A stretch of 64,000 bases of DNA from Centrapalus pauciflorus (lineage: Eukaryota; Streptophyta; Magnoliopsida; Asterales; Asteraceae), in contig JAANYP010004796.1 in the NCBI GenBank assembly GCA_020465985.1, positions 1 through 64,000 on the forward strand, read 5' to 3'. Below the pieces are notes generated by a model that saw nothing but the letters and a program-made list of their open reading frames with translations, searched no databases and had not been told where the DNA came from. The translations under genes were made by a program, and so were the position numbers. Shown one piece after another: positions 45,895 to 57,649 of the stretch; positions within the stretch are counted from its first letter, which is position 1, and the number at the start of each line of letters is the position of its first letter.

Positions 45895-48800
45895 ATGGCT
45901 CAAAGAAACAACCCCTTTCTACCAGTATTCGTTGGTGATGATGTACAGAAACACTCATCAGTCACCACAATGCTTACCCTGAAACCCACTAACTACATTA
46001 CCAACCTAACAATCCCCAAAAACTATGTGGGAAAAGGCTATGACCAAATGGTTGAGTTTTTGAAGGTTCATCCGATGAACTACGCCATGACTGCTACTCC
46101 TGGTGTCCTGTACCAGGAGATGGTGTACGAGTTTTGGTACAGTTGTGCCTACAACCCTAACACCAAAGTCATAAAGGGGACTATTCTCAATGGGATTAGA
46201 CCTATGAGATCACAGCTGCTCTTATCAAGGAGGTTCTTCATCTGCCAACTGCTGACCCATATGACATGCCTCAACCTGAAGATGATCAAATGGGCAATCT
46301 GCTACGCTTCTGTGGTGTAGCAGAACCCAAAATAGGAGCTACGCTGTTCAGGAAGGATATGTCTCCTAACTACAGTTTTCTATTTGCCTCTGTGGTAATG
46401 TGCTTCGGCAGCAAAGTTGGTTCCTTTGACCAACTGAGCTGTGATGAAGTTCCTGTAGTTCTGCAGCTTGTGGATGGAACTACAATCGACATGGCTAAGT
46501 GGATTTTCTTTAATTTGAGGAATCTGGTGCAGCAGGAGACACGACCAGCTGCTGTTCGACATCCCAGATTTCTGAGTCTCATCTTCAAGCATATTTGTGG
46601 TGAGCATTTGTATAACTCTCAGCCTTTACTTCATGTTGTTGCATTCCCTGTAATAGGGATTAGAGTTTTCTATACTCCTGTTCTCCCAAACGAGCCTCCT
46701 CTGTCAACACCCATGAGGAGGTTGTTAGGATTGGTGGAAGGACCCTCTGATGAGAGGGTGGATCCAGAAGCTGCTCCCAGAAGAAAATCCAAAGCCAGGG
46801 CCAAGCTTGTCAAAAGGACCCTGGCAACTACTGAAGCTGGGCCTATCCAAAAGAAGGCCAAAACAGCTCAGTCTGCGTCTGCTCCTTTAGCATCTGTGGC
46901 TGAGGAGGAGCAGGCTCCTCACCCTGGGTCATTTGTTGACCCTGAAGCCTTGGTGGCTGGTGCCTTTGTGGCACCTGAGACTATGGAACAGATCAACCCA
47001 CCTGTTTCTGACCCAGTCTCCAAATCTGTCCACTCTGAACCTCTCATCTCCTCTCCAAAATCCCCCACTTCATCTCACATTCTATACCAACACAAAAAGA
47101 AACCAACAGCCCAAACTAGCCCCTCTGTTCCCTCTCAATAGGGTTCAGTTGAAAAAGAAGCAACCCCTGCTGCCTCTCCTATTTTGGGAGAAGGTTCAGC
47201 ACAATTGAAGCCTGCTTCACTCCAACCTGAGTCCACCCAGAGTCAGCCTAGACCTTCTGGTTCCTCCCAACAGGAACCAGTTGTACAAAAGGAGATAGCC
47301 ACCTCAACTATTCCAGCCTCCCAACAGGCTGAGAATATTGAAAGACAGGAGTCCTTACCACTCCACACTGCGTCCACACTGTCCCCACATCAAACTTCTT
47401 TACACCTTGAGTCTGCACGAGGTGTCCACACTGCTGGTATAGACCAATCAGCAGCTCAGCCTCCAATTTCTGCTCCCTATGATACAGCTGTTCTACACCA
47501 AACAGCTGCTGAGGGACCAACAACCCAAGCTGATGAACCTCAGGGAACATACCATCCCTTAGGTGAGGCTGCCCCTACTATGCAAACTCCATCAGCAGGT
47601 TTCACCACTGCTGATGTTGAAATGCATATCCCAACTCCCCATGATGAGGTGCTTTTACATCAAGGCACTGCAGAGGGAACAACCACTGCTCTTAATGAAG
47701 GTGCTGCAAAATAAACAGTGTCTGAAACGCTCCCATCCTTTACCCCCTCTCCTGATGATGCAACTACTGCCACTGCTGAAGGACCCATTGATCCCTCCAG
47801 ACTGGGAAACCTCACTTTTGCCCAGGCTATGGAGCTTCTTTCTACCATACCCTCTCCATCTCAATCACATCCCCATACACCAGCCTCATCCTCTTCATCA
47901 CCATCTGCTCACTCCAAACAGTCCACTCATACACCTCCATCCCCTAAAGACCTTCCTTTGATGGATCAACTTTCACTGCTGACCAACAAAGTTGGTTCCT
48001 TAGTAAGCTCCATGTCTTCTCTACCCTCTCTCATTTCAGACTCTGTGTCTGAACAGGTTAAGGGATTCTTTGATCTGTTCAAGGATTCCTTCCCAGTCAC
48101 TTCCCAAACTGATAACTCCTCACAGCTGCTTGCACTCACTTCCCAGCTGCAAACTTCTCTACCTCTCTATCCTCAATTCTTTCACTAAAACAGGACTCTG
48201 TGTCCTCACTGACAGCTATTTCTCAACAGCTGTCATCTCTCCTAACTTCTTGTAATTCTACACTTCCTGCCACTCTGGCCAGCTTGAATACACTTATTGG
48301 TTCTCTATCCAACTCTGTGTCATCAAACCTTGCTGATGTGCAAGATTCTCTTGAACTACATCTTGCACAGCTTCAAGGTTTGCTGTTCACAGCTTCTGAT
48401 GGAGACAACATCATCAAGCTGACTTCCCTTGCTGATACCCAAACCTCTTCTCTTCAAACCTGTCTTTCCCAACTTGCAGAGGTGAAGGACAACTTGGCTT
48501 TCTTAGTGACTAGCCTAGTTGGCCCCAAGCCTGTTGCCAAAACTGCTGCCAAGCCTGCTGACTATGTGTCTTCAGGCAGACCAGGTGTTGAAGGTGCTGG
48601 TGCATCTCCTTCAAAGGGGGAGAAGTCATCTGCCTCGAAGATTAAGTCTAAGGGGGAGAAAACTTCTTCTCCTAAGGAGAAATCACTACCTACAATACCC
48701 ACTGGTCAACCAGCAGGGACATCAACTACAGGTACAATGGAAGGTGCTTTCCAAGCTGCTCAGCCTACTCAGGCTGAATCTCCAAACCCTGCTCAGTCTA

Positions 48801-50050
48801 AGGGGGAGGAATTCTTTCCTGAGGACAGGCCAAGCAGCAGGAGGAGGCATCTAATGTTACAAGAAGAAGAAGAGGAGGAGGAGGAATTTCCTGAAGCTGC
48901 TATTATTACAGCAGCTAAAGGAAAAGAAAAAGCAGCAGTTGATCCTCAACAGCAGAAAGCAGCAGACCTCAGGTTTCACAAAGCCAGGGCAAAGGAAATG
49001 GGTCTTCCCATGGATAAGTACTTTGAGTTCAGAGATGAACAACTTCAAGCCCTGGAAGCTCTAAGAAAAGAAGAAGCCTCTGCCAAAGCTGCCAAAACTT
49101 TTGCACTTCAAGAGGCAAGCAAAATAAAAATGTCTTCCTTGGATGTGCAGAAGAAACTGATGGAAGCTGCTAAAGACTCAGCAGGAGAGAAGGAAGTGGA
49201 AAAAGAAAAGGGTGCTCAGGTCTCTGTGACCAAGACAAAAGTACCCTCTGCTAGAGCCCAATTCCATTTTGACAACCTGGCAAGAAAGAAGTTTCATGAT
49301 GTTGACCGAAGACTTGTCAAGGAACCAATTGTCAAAGCTATTCCTATTTCAAGAAAAGGCAAACAGTGGAAACTGCAAATTACCAAGATGGGTGCAACAG
49401 GCCCTGAGCTGGAATCTTACGATCACACTGATGTGGCTCAATTGGGATACAGGGAATGGGTGGAACTAGCAGTTGCCCTGAGCCAGTCTAAGTCAGAAAC
49501 AGCTAAGACTATTAGGGCATATGTGAAGAAGTTAATGGAAAGAGTGAAAGACCTTGGCCTGAGCTCAACTGATATAAGTAAGGGTGTCTCTGTGACATAT
49601 CCTAAGATAAATGCCAGGATGACAAGGAAAGATTCAGAGCTGGAAGAACTCCTTATGATGATTGAACAAGGAGACTATGCTGTGGAAATCAAAGGAGTTA
49701 ACCACAGCCTACGCAAAGGAGTGGAGTTTGAAGAAGGCAATATAATTGAAGAACCTGAGTTGGGGGCATTTTTTGTTGATCCCTTAACCCGGAGAAAGTG
49801 TTTTCAGAGAGCTTCAGACCTACACAAAGTCGGTCTTAAGCAGCTTGCACCCTTCAGAATTGCCAACTCCTTCAGACAGTCCAGCAAATGGAGAGCAGCC
49901 ATCTGTGATGAGCTGAGGGGTTTTTATGACAGAGGTGAGCTTCAAGATCCAAACTTCATGTTTCTCAGAGTTGAAATTCAAGATCTGGAAGAAACAAGGG
50001 AGGAACTTGAAAGAATGTTTGAAGAAGGACTGCCACCTCCAGTACAGTGA
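45895..50050 (+). pseudogene. Accessory ORF2 of the complete Sirevirus-like element, broken
   Basis: Aligns over its whole length with the uninterrupted ORF2 at 57999-62168. It starts MAQRNNPFLPVF at 45895, a natural ATG. Lesions are a frameshift near 46195 (frame moves to 46266-47141), TAG at 47139, TAA at 47712 and a frameshift around 48150-48190; the rest (48200-50050, 616 codons) is open. Parts: N-terminal conserved domain, basic KRTLATTEAGPIQKKAK block, Pro/Ser/Gln-rich disordered region, coiled-coil-like segment, Lys/Glu-rich stretch and conserved C-terminal domain ending EEGLPPPVQ. No enzyme motif, signal peptide or membrane helix is visible. Function unknown. Confidence 0.85.
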
Positions 50051-50385
50051 TGTCCATCTACCAATCAGGGTAGGTGAAGAATGGAAGCTGTCCATCTGTT
50101 GGACAGGCTTGCCATTATCTTCTCCCAACAGCAATAGTCCAAAACTTTTTGTACATTAGTTGTACTTTGTTACATATGTTGTAACTTTGCATATTTACAT
50201 TAATTCTAATATACATTAGTACATTAGTTGTACTTTTGTAAAAACATGTGTTGTTTTATGTAATCAAGAATCAGTGTATATATAAACTGATCTTTTACTT
50301 TACTTTGATGTTGTAATTTTATTTCAGCAAATGTACTGTAAAAATATATAGTGATTTTTGATAAGATCAGCTTAGACTGGTTATT

Positions 50386-50401
50386 GCAAATAGGGGGAGA
50401 T
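50386..50401 (+). promoter_or_regulatory. Polypurine tract of the Sirevirus-like element
   Basis: AAATAGGGGGAGATT directly before the 3' LTR. Between 50051 and 50385 there is only 3' untranslated AT-rich sequence. Confidence 0.85.
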
Positions 50402-51532
50402 TGTTAGGCACAAAAAGGCCGCAGTCAAACATGTTCTGCATCTGAGGGGGAGATTTTCAATCAAACCTGTTGATGCATTTGATGGTTCAATTTAAGGCTT
50501 GTAATATGCCTTATTGAAACCTGAAAATGATTTGCAATATCAGCCCAAAGCTGTTTACCCTGTTGCATGTGTTGCAACAAAGGCAGTTTGTCCAAGCTGT
50601 TCTGTCTGCTGAACAGGCTGGACATAAACTGTCTACGCTGCTCTACACTAGTGAGCAGCTTGGGCAAGTTTACAAGTGTTATGTTCTTTGTGAACAGAAC
50701 CTGTTCTTTGTGAAGAGGTTAAAACACTCTATGGAATATGTTTCCAAGTCTTCATGTATTGTTTTTGGCTAGAAGATCAGTTTAAAAAGTCGAAGACAAA
50801 GTGGAAAACAGAACTGCTCAGCCTGCCCAAGCTGTTCTGTCACATGAAGACAAAAGGATATTTGAAAAAGGGTGACAGACCTTTTCTTATATCAATATAG
50901 GCCTTAACAAAGGAGGAAAGATGTAAAGTTTACATTCCTTATTTAGTTAAAGCTTATGCAACAGTAGAAAAAGTGAAAAGACAAAAGTTCTGCCAACATG
51001 AAGACAAGTCTGCTTTTCAGAATGTGCAGAAAAGTTTATGTTGTCTTTTCAACAAGACTTCACCTTTTTCCTTTTCGTCCAATGAAGAAGCTTCACTTAG
51101 ATCCTCTGAGTGACTATAAAAGGAAACTTTCAAGGATTGAAAGATAGCCAAAAAAAAAAGCTAAGTGCTGAACCCAAGAGTGAAGGTGCATTCAAGTGTG
51201 TCTTTCATGCATGCAAGTTTGCTTGAATAAAACAGTGCTCTGTGCTTAAGCTGTTCTTATACAAGCTGTCCTTCTGAGTCTTGTAAACACAGTGAGTGAT
51301 TCTTAGTGAGTGTATTCATTGTAACTAGTTTATGTCTGTCTTAGACTAGTTAACATACTGTTGTATCGGTCATCTCAGCTTGAACCTTTCCGCAGTCAAG
51401 CATGTTTGTAATTAACATTTGTTGATAATACATACAAACATTGAGAAAATAGTGTGTAGTTTTTAAATTGCTGTATTCACCCCCCTCTACAGCTTAAGGC
51501 TATATACTTGGGAAACCTTTCGGGGACCTACA
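50402..51532 (+). repeat. 3' LTR of the Sirevirus-like element (1131 bp)
   Basis: Same ends as the 5' LTR, with TATA at about 51114. Contains a direct duplication GAACAGAACCTGTTCTTTGTGAAGAGG-type of about 20 bases relative to the 5' LTR. Confidence 0.95.
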
Positions 51533-51537
51533 AGGTA
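51533..51537. repeat. Target-site duplication AGGTA (right)
   Basis: Matches 38029-38033. Confidence 0.9.
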
Positions 51538-51589
51538 ACCATATCAAGTCTAAGTTTGGCAAAAATCGAGAATAATCGGAAATAATTTC

Positions 51590-51780
51590 AGAAGGCTAGG
51601 CGCAGAGGGGGGCGCAGCCCTGCTCCCCAACCGAGTGCCCAAGCGCAGAGGGGGGCGCAGCCCTGCTCCCCAATCGAGTGCTCAACAGAATGATTTTTCC
51701 CATCAAAAAACCCAAGCGTAGACCGGGGCGCAGTGGGGGGGGGGGGGGCGCAGGCCTGCTCCTGCGGCTGCGCCCAACCC
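51590..51780. repeat. GCGCAG-rich repeat array 1
   Basis: A unit of about 45 bases (GGCGCAGCCCTGCTCCCCAA with flanks) is tandemly duplicated at about 51599-51640 and 51643-51685. A G-run of 15-17 bases and further GCGCAGG/CTGCGCCC copies follow. It is among the most GC-rich DNA in the window. The short Pro/Ala-rich minus-strand frames here are repeat artefacts. Confidence 0.9.
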
Positions 51781-51822
51781 GAAAAAAGATTTTGAGCCAT
51801 TTTAGGGCTTCCAACTCTTCTC

Positions 51823-51830
51823 TATAAATA
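51823..51830 (+). promoter_or_regulatory. TATA box of the Athila-like element
   Basis: TATAAATA in TTCTCTATAAATACAAAG, about 40 bases after GC array 1. Confidence 0.55.
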
Positions 51831-52659
51831 CAAAGTTAGAGAAAGAAGAAAATATTGTTTTTTGGAGAAGAACAAGGCTTGGAAAGCTCCCGTTTGGAGC
51901 GAATACGAAGACGAAGATTGCACGAGTGAAGCTACGACATTAGGATGGCAACACAACTCTAGAGTATTACACCAATGATGTCCGGCTAATCTCACACTAA
52001 TCATTCTCGGAGGAAACATCACGCTAAGTGTCTTAGTTTATGAACGATTTACTTTGTTTGCATGTTTTACGGTTTATGCTTTGGTTGTGAACGATAGATT
52101 GTTATTTCTTTTGCCGCTTCGCAAGATAGTTCGTTGGTATTTTATTATTCGTGCCGAGTTACATGTTTAATTAAGATGAGTAATCAAAGTAACACACGCT
52201 ATGCCCAAGATCACGTAACGGTTTTTATAACAGTTAAAGAAAGATTATATCTATGTAATCTTTACATCGTTTAAGAAATTGAACACAAAGCGAAGTGTCG
52301 AATACGGGAATGGTTATCTTCGTTAATATATTTAATCAAACAACTCAGTTAAGTTTTCTTTTTACAAATCACGCAGGTAGTTAACTTTAATTTTAGATAT
52401 TCAAGTAGATTTTAATTATTTACATATGTTTTAGTTAATCGCTCCTTTAAGACACTTAGCCACATGACGATTCATCCTACAACATAATGCCACACGTAGT
52501 GTCCAATTAAGTTGGGGAAAAACGGTACATTATTGGGAAACATCCAAAGACGGAGAATGACGAAAAAACGGCCAAAATCGGAGAAGGAATCGGTGTCTCG
52601 TACGTAAATTCGTTAGCATTAGGGGGACCAAACACCACAATAAGCACACACCAAAAACA

Positions 52660-52765
52660 CCTGGCAGCCAGGGCAGCGCACCGGCCAGCGCAGACCTGCG
52701 CCCCGCGCTGCGCCCCAAGCGCACCGGCCAGTGCAGGGGTGCGCCTGCGCCTGCGCCCCGATGAA
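52660..52765. repeat. GCGC-rich repeat array 2
   Basis: GCGCACCGGCCAGCGCAG, repeated with variants (GCGCACCGGCCAGTGCAG), and CTGCGCCCC copies; analogous to array 1 but not identical. Confidence 0.9.
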
Positions 52766-52910
52766 GATCAGCGGTTTTTAACCCATTTTCACACCATTGC
52801 TATCATTTTTCTCCCAAATCTCTGAAAATTTGGAATACTTTGCTCTCGAATCTTCCAAAATCAGGAGTTCTCTTCCATTCTCATCCTCTCTTTGTGTTCA
52901 TTTCACCAAT

Positions 52911-53502
52911 GTAAGTGGTTTTGACCTCCATTTTTCTAATTTTCAAGTCAAGAAATGCTATTATGTCATGAACTTAATTTCTGCCCTAATTCCAAGTTAT
53001 GCTTGAGGAAACTGTCTAGATGTATATTATGCTCTTATTTGAACGCAAATTCGTAGACTATAAATAACTCATGAATTTCATATTTTCTAATTATGATTAT
53101 GAAGAATTCCTTCACTGTGACTTGTTCATAAAAGCTTAGTGATTTTGCCATGCCCTAGGTTCACCAAATTCATGTTAGCGTTCTTATAAACATGTACATC
53201 ATAACACCTCCCACGTTTCGCACTTGTAATCGCTACATTTTTCAAAGAAAGTAACAAGTTCATGTCCTTTATGTAACTCTTGCCATGCTACGTACTTTCA
53301 ATTTCCATGCATCATGCATACGAGGAAAAGATGCCAAACTTATGATAGGAGATTTTCGTTCCAAGTATTCCATGGCATTATTGAAACATGGCATTCAACT
53401 CATGATTGTCTCATCGGATTCATCGGAATCCAACGAGACTTGCTTATCTATGTTCCACTTTGTGCATTTAATCGTTCTAAATCATTCTTGTTATATATAT
53501 AG
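52911..53502 (+). promoter_or_regulatory. Candidate leader intron before the Athila-like ORF
   Basis: Strong donor CAAT|GTAAGT at 52911. Acceptor TATATATATAG ends at 53502, directly followed by the ATG at 53503. Its 592 bases contain only short frames. Inferred from splice consensus. Confidence 0.45.
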
Positions 53503-54650
53503 ATGGAACATCAATTTTCCGGCAATTCTCGTCACCGCGTAACACGCACACCTCGCATGGGCGTACACATGCCAATCCCTATCAACATAGAGTACCCTTC
53601 ACCTCCGCCATCACCGCCCGCTTCGGAACCACCAACTCATTTTTACATAGAGAAAACACTCAAAGGGACAGATTTTAAGAACTTTGGGATTATTGAGAGT
53701 TTCGATAGAATAGGGTGGTCAGGAGCTTTAAGGATAGAGACACCGTACGTGCATGAATATGAAATTCGTGAATGGATGTGTTCTTTAATTTGAAGGGAAG
53801 CTGACGTAGAACACGATTTTGAGCTTCGGGGGAGAATTGACGGAAAGGAGGTAGTGGTTACTAGGACCGACCTTTGTGATTTCCACATAGAAATCCCCAC
53901 GACTAGGGAATTTTGGACGGAGCGTGACTTGTCGAGAGGTGTTTTAAGGCATTCCGAGGGATGGGCATGGAAACTTACCGAGCTTTTTAACCTCACTTTT
54001 GAACAAGCTAGAGTGTACTCCAAGTATTATAGAGGTGATTTGCGGCCATAGGCAAAGGTATTATGGAAAATCATTGTGTTTAATATTCTACTCCGATCAT
54101 CGAACACAACTACGGTCCGCACGAGAGAAGTCATGCTCATTCACGCTCTCCTAATAGGAAAACCCGCCATTTCCCTCGCATATATCATGATGCAAACCAT
54201 TTGGGAGGCCACCTTATCAAAGACACCAATGAAAATTCCTTATGGCCGAATGTTGAGTGAACTGTTTATTAATATGGGGATAATTTCAGAAGGATCGAGT
54301 CCGCGTCTTCTAGGACCCAATGATGTATGGTTTACTAGGCATACAATGGCTGGGTTGGCATTCGAGCAAGTTTCTGACACCTTCTTGATCTGTGATCCTG
54401 CACATGGCACGGTTTCTATAATTCCATCCGCACGATCATTTTTACATCTATGAAAAGGACATTGGTAAAGGAAAAGCTCGTCTTGTGGAAGATCGGACTG
54501 AAGAAGGCGAACCATCAAATCAACAACCCTCTGATAATGCGAATTTGGAGGCATGATTAAAGGCTATCAAGGATGCGGTGGAAGGACTGTTAGCTGCAAA
54601 CAAGGCGGTGCTTCTTGAAGTGGAAAAGCTGAAACAAGAATTCAGCGTGC
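53503..54650 (+). pseudogene. Athila ORF-1 / plant transposon-protein-like ORF, broken
   Basis: The ATG directly follows a splice-acceptor consensus. Frames 53503-53793, 53854-54051 and 54076-54453 form one protein broken by TGA at 53791, TAG at 54049, a stop near 54451 and small shifts. After a Pro-rich N-terminus (about residues 30-45) comes FYIEKTLKGTDFKNFGI, then FWTERDLSRGVLRHSEGW, then the most conserved part: GDLRP.AKVLWKIIVFNIL, TREVMLIHALLIGKPAISLA and PYGRMLSELFINMGII. This pattern resembles the 'putative plant transposon protein' and Athila ORF-1 families, which accompany retroelements and have no established biochemical role. The family name is from memory and should be treated as likely, not certain. 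Confidence 0.55.
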
Positions 54651-54660
54651 ATGGCATCTC

Positions 54661-55475
54661 GGTAGGAGCTCACTCCCAATGCCATTTTTTTAATTCATTT
54701 TCCAAATTTACTACCTTAATAAATTACATTAAATTTTGATTTTAATTTTTTCATTAATGAATTAATATTAAAACAATATTTACCTAAAATAAATATGTGT
54801 CATTATTATCCTTAATGATCATAGTTAAACTCAAATGTAAAAATTTGGATTTAAATGTAGAAGTGTAGTAAATAAAGTTAAAAATTTTTGTTAATTATTT
54901 TGGTAAAAAGATTTAAAATTTTATTGATAAAACTTAAATTGTAAATATGATAAATTTTGATTGTTGATTTTCAGATATTCCGTTTTTATATATTATCATC
55001 TTCAAAATATATACACATTCACATAATTGAAGCTTTTTGTTTCTTACTTTGAAATTTCATATTTGAAGTTAATAAAAATTAAAAGAAACATTTTTTGCAA
55101 ACACATATTATCTGTTTTTTAATAATACAATATAATAATATTTTTTTATTTAATATCAAACAACTAAGTATTTTTTATCTTCAATTTAACTAGCTTTCAA
55201 TTTTTATATTTTAAATATATATAAATTTTATAATAACTTATTAAAATATAAAAAAGTATGTATTTTCTAAATCAACACATTTAATACATGGGTTGATTAA
55301 CCTATATATTATAATAAAACAAAACAATTCATGTCATATGTCACTTCTACAATACATGAAAATTTTATTTTTCCACCTCTTTTTCCAAATTTAACACCTT
55401 AACTTAATTGCATTAAATTTTGACTCTATTTTTTTCATTAATTAATTAGTAATAAATTAGATTTTGTAACATTTA
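54661..55475. other. AT-rich block bounded by a direct repeat
   Basis: A segment of about 85 bases (TTCCAAATTTACTACCTTAA, then ATTACATTAAATTTTGA, then TTTTTTCATTAAT) at 54697-54780 recurs at 55385-55465 in the same orientation. Between them is extreme AT-rich DNA with no ORF. It could be the long-diverged termini of a small element or a segmental duplication. Confidence 0.45.
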
Positions 55476-56522
55476 TGTAACATCCCAAATTTTAAGTATA
55501 TGTAATTTACAAGTTTTTAAGGACTTAATATTGTATTAATGGAACATTATATCAATTTAAACAAATTTTGATCATATTATCAGTTAAATGAGAAAATACA
55601 AAGTTGAGGGGTGTAATATACAAATAGGTCAAAGTAGCAAATAAAAAGATGGAAAACCCTTCATTTCAACATTCACTTTCTCTCTCTACTCTCTCTCTCT
55701 AAAACCGTCTCTCACTCTCTCTATACCTCTCGGATTTAATCCAAGAACACACAAGAAATCATCAAAATAAGGTGCAAAAAGTTGGATTCAAGTTGCAATC
55801 TAGGAACCATAGCTGCTACAACAAACGTTTTGAGGTAAGATTTACACAAAACTTGCAATTCTGGTGATTATTGGTTTGGTTTTTATGAAAATCGATTTCT
55901 AAGATTTATGTAGCAAATGTTAATGCATGTAATGTATTATGATAGATATGTTAAAATCGAAGGTTGATAATGTAGTGTGCCAAGTTTCAGAATCAGATTC
56001 AAAGTCTAAGTATGATTTTGAAAGTTAGTGTGTGTTCTTCGAAACTTTTAGAAAAATGGACACAAATGTGGAATTTTTGGTACATTATGACATGTTATAA
56101 GTTGAAATAGTGGATTTAAAAAAATATCTGCAATTTTAGATACAAAAACATGCAAAAATGGTCAAAAATGTAAATCTGGAAAATATTGGAAATTTTACTA
56201 AGTATGAACTCGGTTCGGACTTGCATCCGAATTCGGACCTGTACCCAATCCGGACCAACATCAATTTCGGACCTACAGTGACTTCGGACCAATAGTCAAT
56301 TCAGACACATACCCTAATTCGGATCATATTCCATTTCGGATCACACCCATTTCGGACCAAAGACCCAATCCGGATCAACACCAATTTCGGACCTTACCCT
56401 AATTTCGGACCTTACCCTAATTTCGGACCATTTGTATTTCGGACCATCCGAATTCGGATTTCAATTTCACTAATTTTTAGAATTTAAGTTTTAACTACAG
56501 ACATTAATTCACTATTACACTT
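55476..56522 (+). mobile_element. Ty3 LTR fragment (family F), 3'-truncated
   Basis: Starts TGTAACATCCC. It contains an AATAAAAAG TATA-like box (about 55640), a CT-rich initiator (55676-55730), a leader ending at TGAGGTAAGA (GT at 55835) and a TTTCGGACC array (56210-56460). The layout is the same as in Ty3 family A but the sequences differ. Cut at 56522 by the minus-strand Sirevirus-like element. Confidence 0.7.
56210..56460. repeat. TTTCGGACC motif array
   Basis: About 18 units of TTCGGACC/TTCGGATC with spacers of 5-12 bases, including an exact repeat of CCTTACCCTAATTTCGGACC. It lies downstream of a splice donor within an LTR, as in the other arrays. Confidence 0.92.
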
Positions 56523-57649
56523 TGTAGGTCCCGAAAGGTTTCCCAAGTATATAGCCTTAAGCTGTAGAGGGGGATGAATACAGCAATTTAAAAACTACAC
56601 ACAATTTTCTCAATGTTTGTATGTATTATCAACAAATGTTAATTACAAACGAGCTTGAATGTGGAAAGGTTCAAGCTGAGATGACAGATACAACAGTATG
56701 TTTAACTAGTCTAAGACAGACTTAAACTAGTTACAATGAATACACTCACTAAGAATCACTCATTGTGTTTACAAGACTCAGAGGAACAGCTTGAACAAGA
56801 ACAGCTTAGACACCAAGCACTGTTTTATTCAAGCAGACTTGCATGCATGAAAGACACACTTGAATGCACGTTCACTCTTAGTTTAAGCACTTACCTTTCT
56901 GGCTTGATCTTTCAATCCTTGGAAGTTTCTTTTTATACTCACTCAGAGGATCTAAGAGAAGCTTCTTCATTGGACGAAAGGAAAAAGGGAAAGTCTTGTT
57001 GAAAAGACAACATAAACTTTTCTGCACATTCTGAAAAGCAGACTTGTCTTCATGTGGGCAGAACTTTTGTCTTTTCACTTTGTCTACTGTTGTATTGCCT
57101 TTAACTAAATAAAGAATGTCAACTTTGAGTCTTTCTTCCTTTGTTAAGGCCTATTTTGATATAAGAAAAAGGTCTGTCATCCTTTTTCAAATATCATTTT
57201 GTCTTCATGTAACAGAACAGCGTGGGCAGGCTGAGCAGTTCTGTTTTCCACTTTGTCTTCGACTTTGTAAACTGATCTTGTAGTAAAAAACAATACACAA
57301 GGACTTGGAAACATATTCCATAAAGTGTTTAGCCTGTTCACAAAGAACAGGTTCTGTTCACAAAGAACAGAACACTTGTAAACTGCCCAAGCTGCTCACC
57401 AGTGTAGAGCAGCGTAGACAGTTTATGTCCAGCCTGTTCAGCAGACTGAACAGCTTGGGCAAAACTGCCTTTGTTGCACCACATGCAACACATAGAACAG
57501 CTTCAGGCTGATATTGCAAATCATTTTCAGGTTTCAATAAGGCATATAACAGGCCTTAAATTCAACCTTTAAAAGCATCAACGGGTTTGATTAAGAATCT
57601 CCCCCTTAAATGCAGAACAGGTTTGACTGAGGCCTTTTTGTGCCCAACA
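56523..57649 (-). repeat. 3' LTR of the minus-strand Sirevirus-like copy (1127 bp)
   Basis: On the minus strand: TGTTGGGCACAAAAAGG...GGACCTACA. One base differs from the other copy in the first seven (TGTTGGG versus TGTTAGG). The polypurine tract TAGGGGGAGAT is the complement of 57650-57660. Confidence 0.93.

Larger units (their letters stand above)
38034..51532 (+). mobile_element. Complete Sirevirus-like copia retrotransposon (13.5 kb)
   Basis: Both LTRs (TGTTAGGCAC...CCTACA), the primer site, gag-pol, spacer, accessory ORF2 and a polypurine tract are present, bounded by a 5-base AGGTA duplication. Integrase precedes RT, so this is copia. The long gag, the CLMA-containing linker after gag and the extra ORF after pol point to the Sirevirus (SIRE/Maximus) lineage. 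All coding regions carry stops or frameshifts. It inserted into the minus-strand family-2 copia, so it is younger than that copy. Confidence 0.92.
51538..54660 (+). mobile_element. Athila-like / non-autonomous LTR element, decayed
   Basis: Two promoter-like blocks each start with a GC-rich GCGCAG array (51590-51780 and 52660-52765). The first has a TATA box at 51823. A leader with a splice donor (CAATGTAAGT, GT at 52911) and an acceptor (ATATATAG, 53502) leads to a single broken ORF of gag/ORF-1 type. No protease, RT or integrase is seen. The ends are not defined: the left side is cut by the Sirevirus-like insertion and the right fades into AT-rich DNA. Confidence 0.5.

Noticed and set aside
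45859..50050. Retroviral-type envelope gene after pol
   Set aside because: The position fits, but no signal peptide, membrane helix or cleavage motif is visible in this copy or in the intact copy, so the envelope label is not supported.
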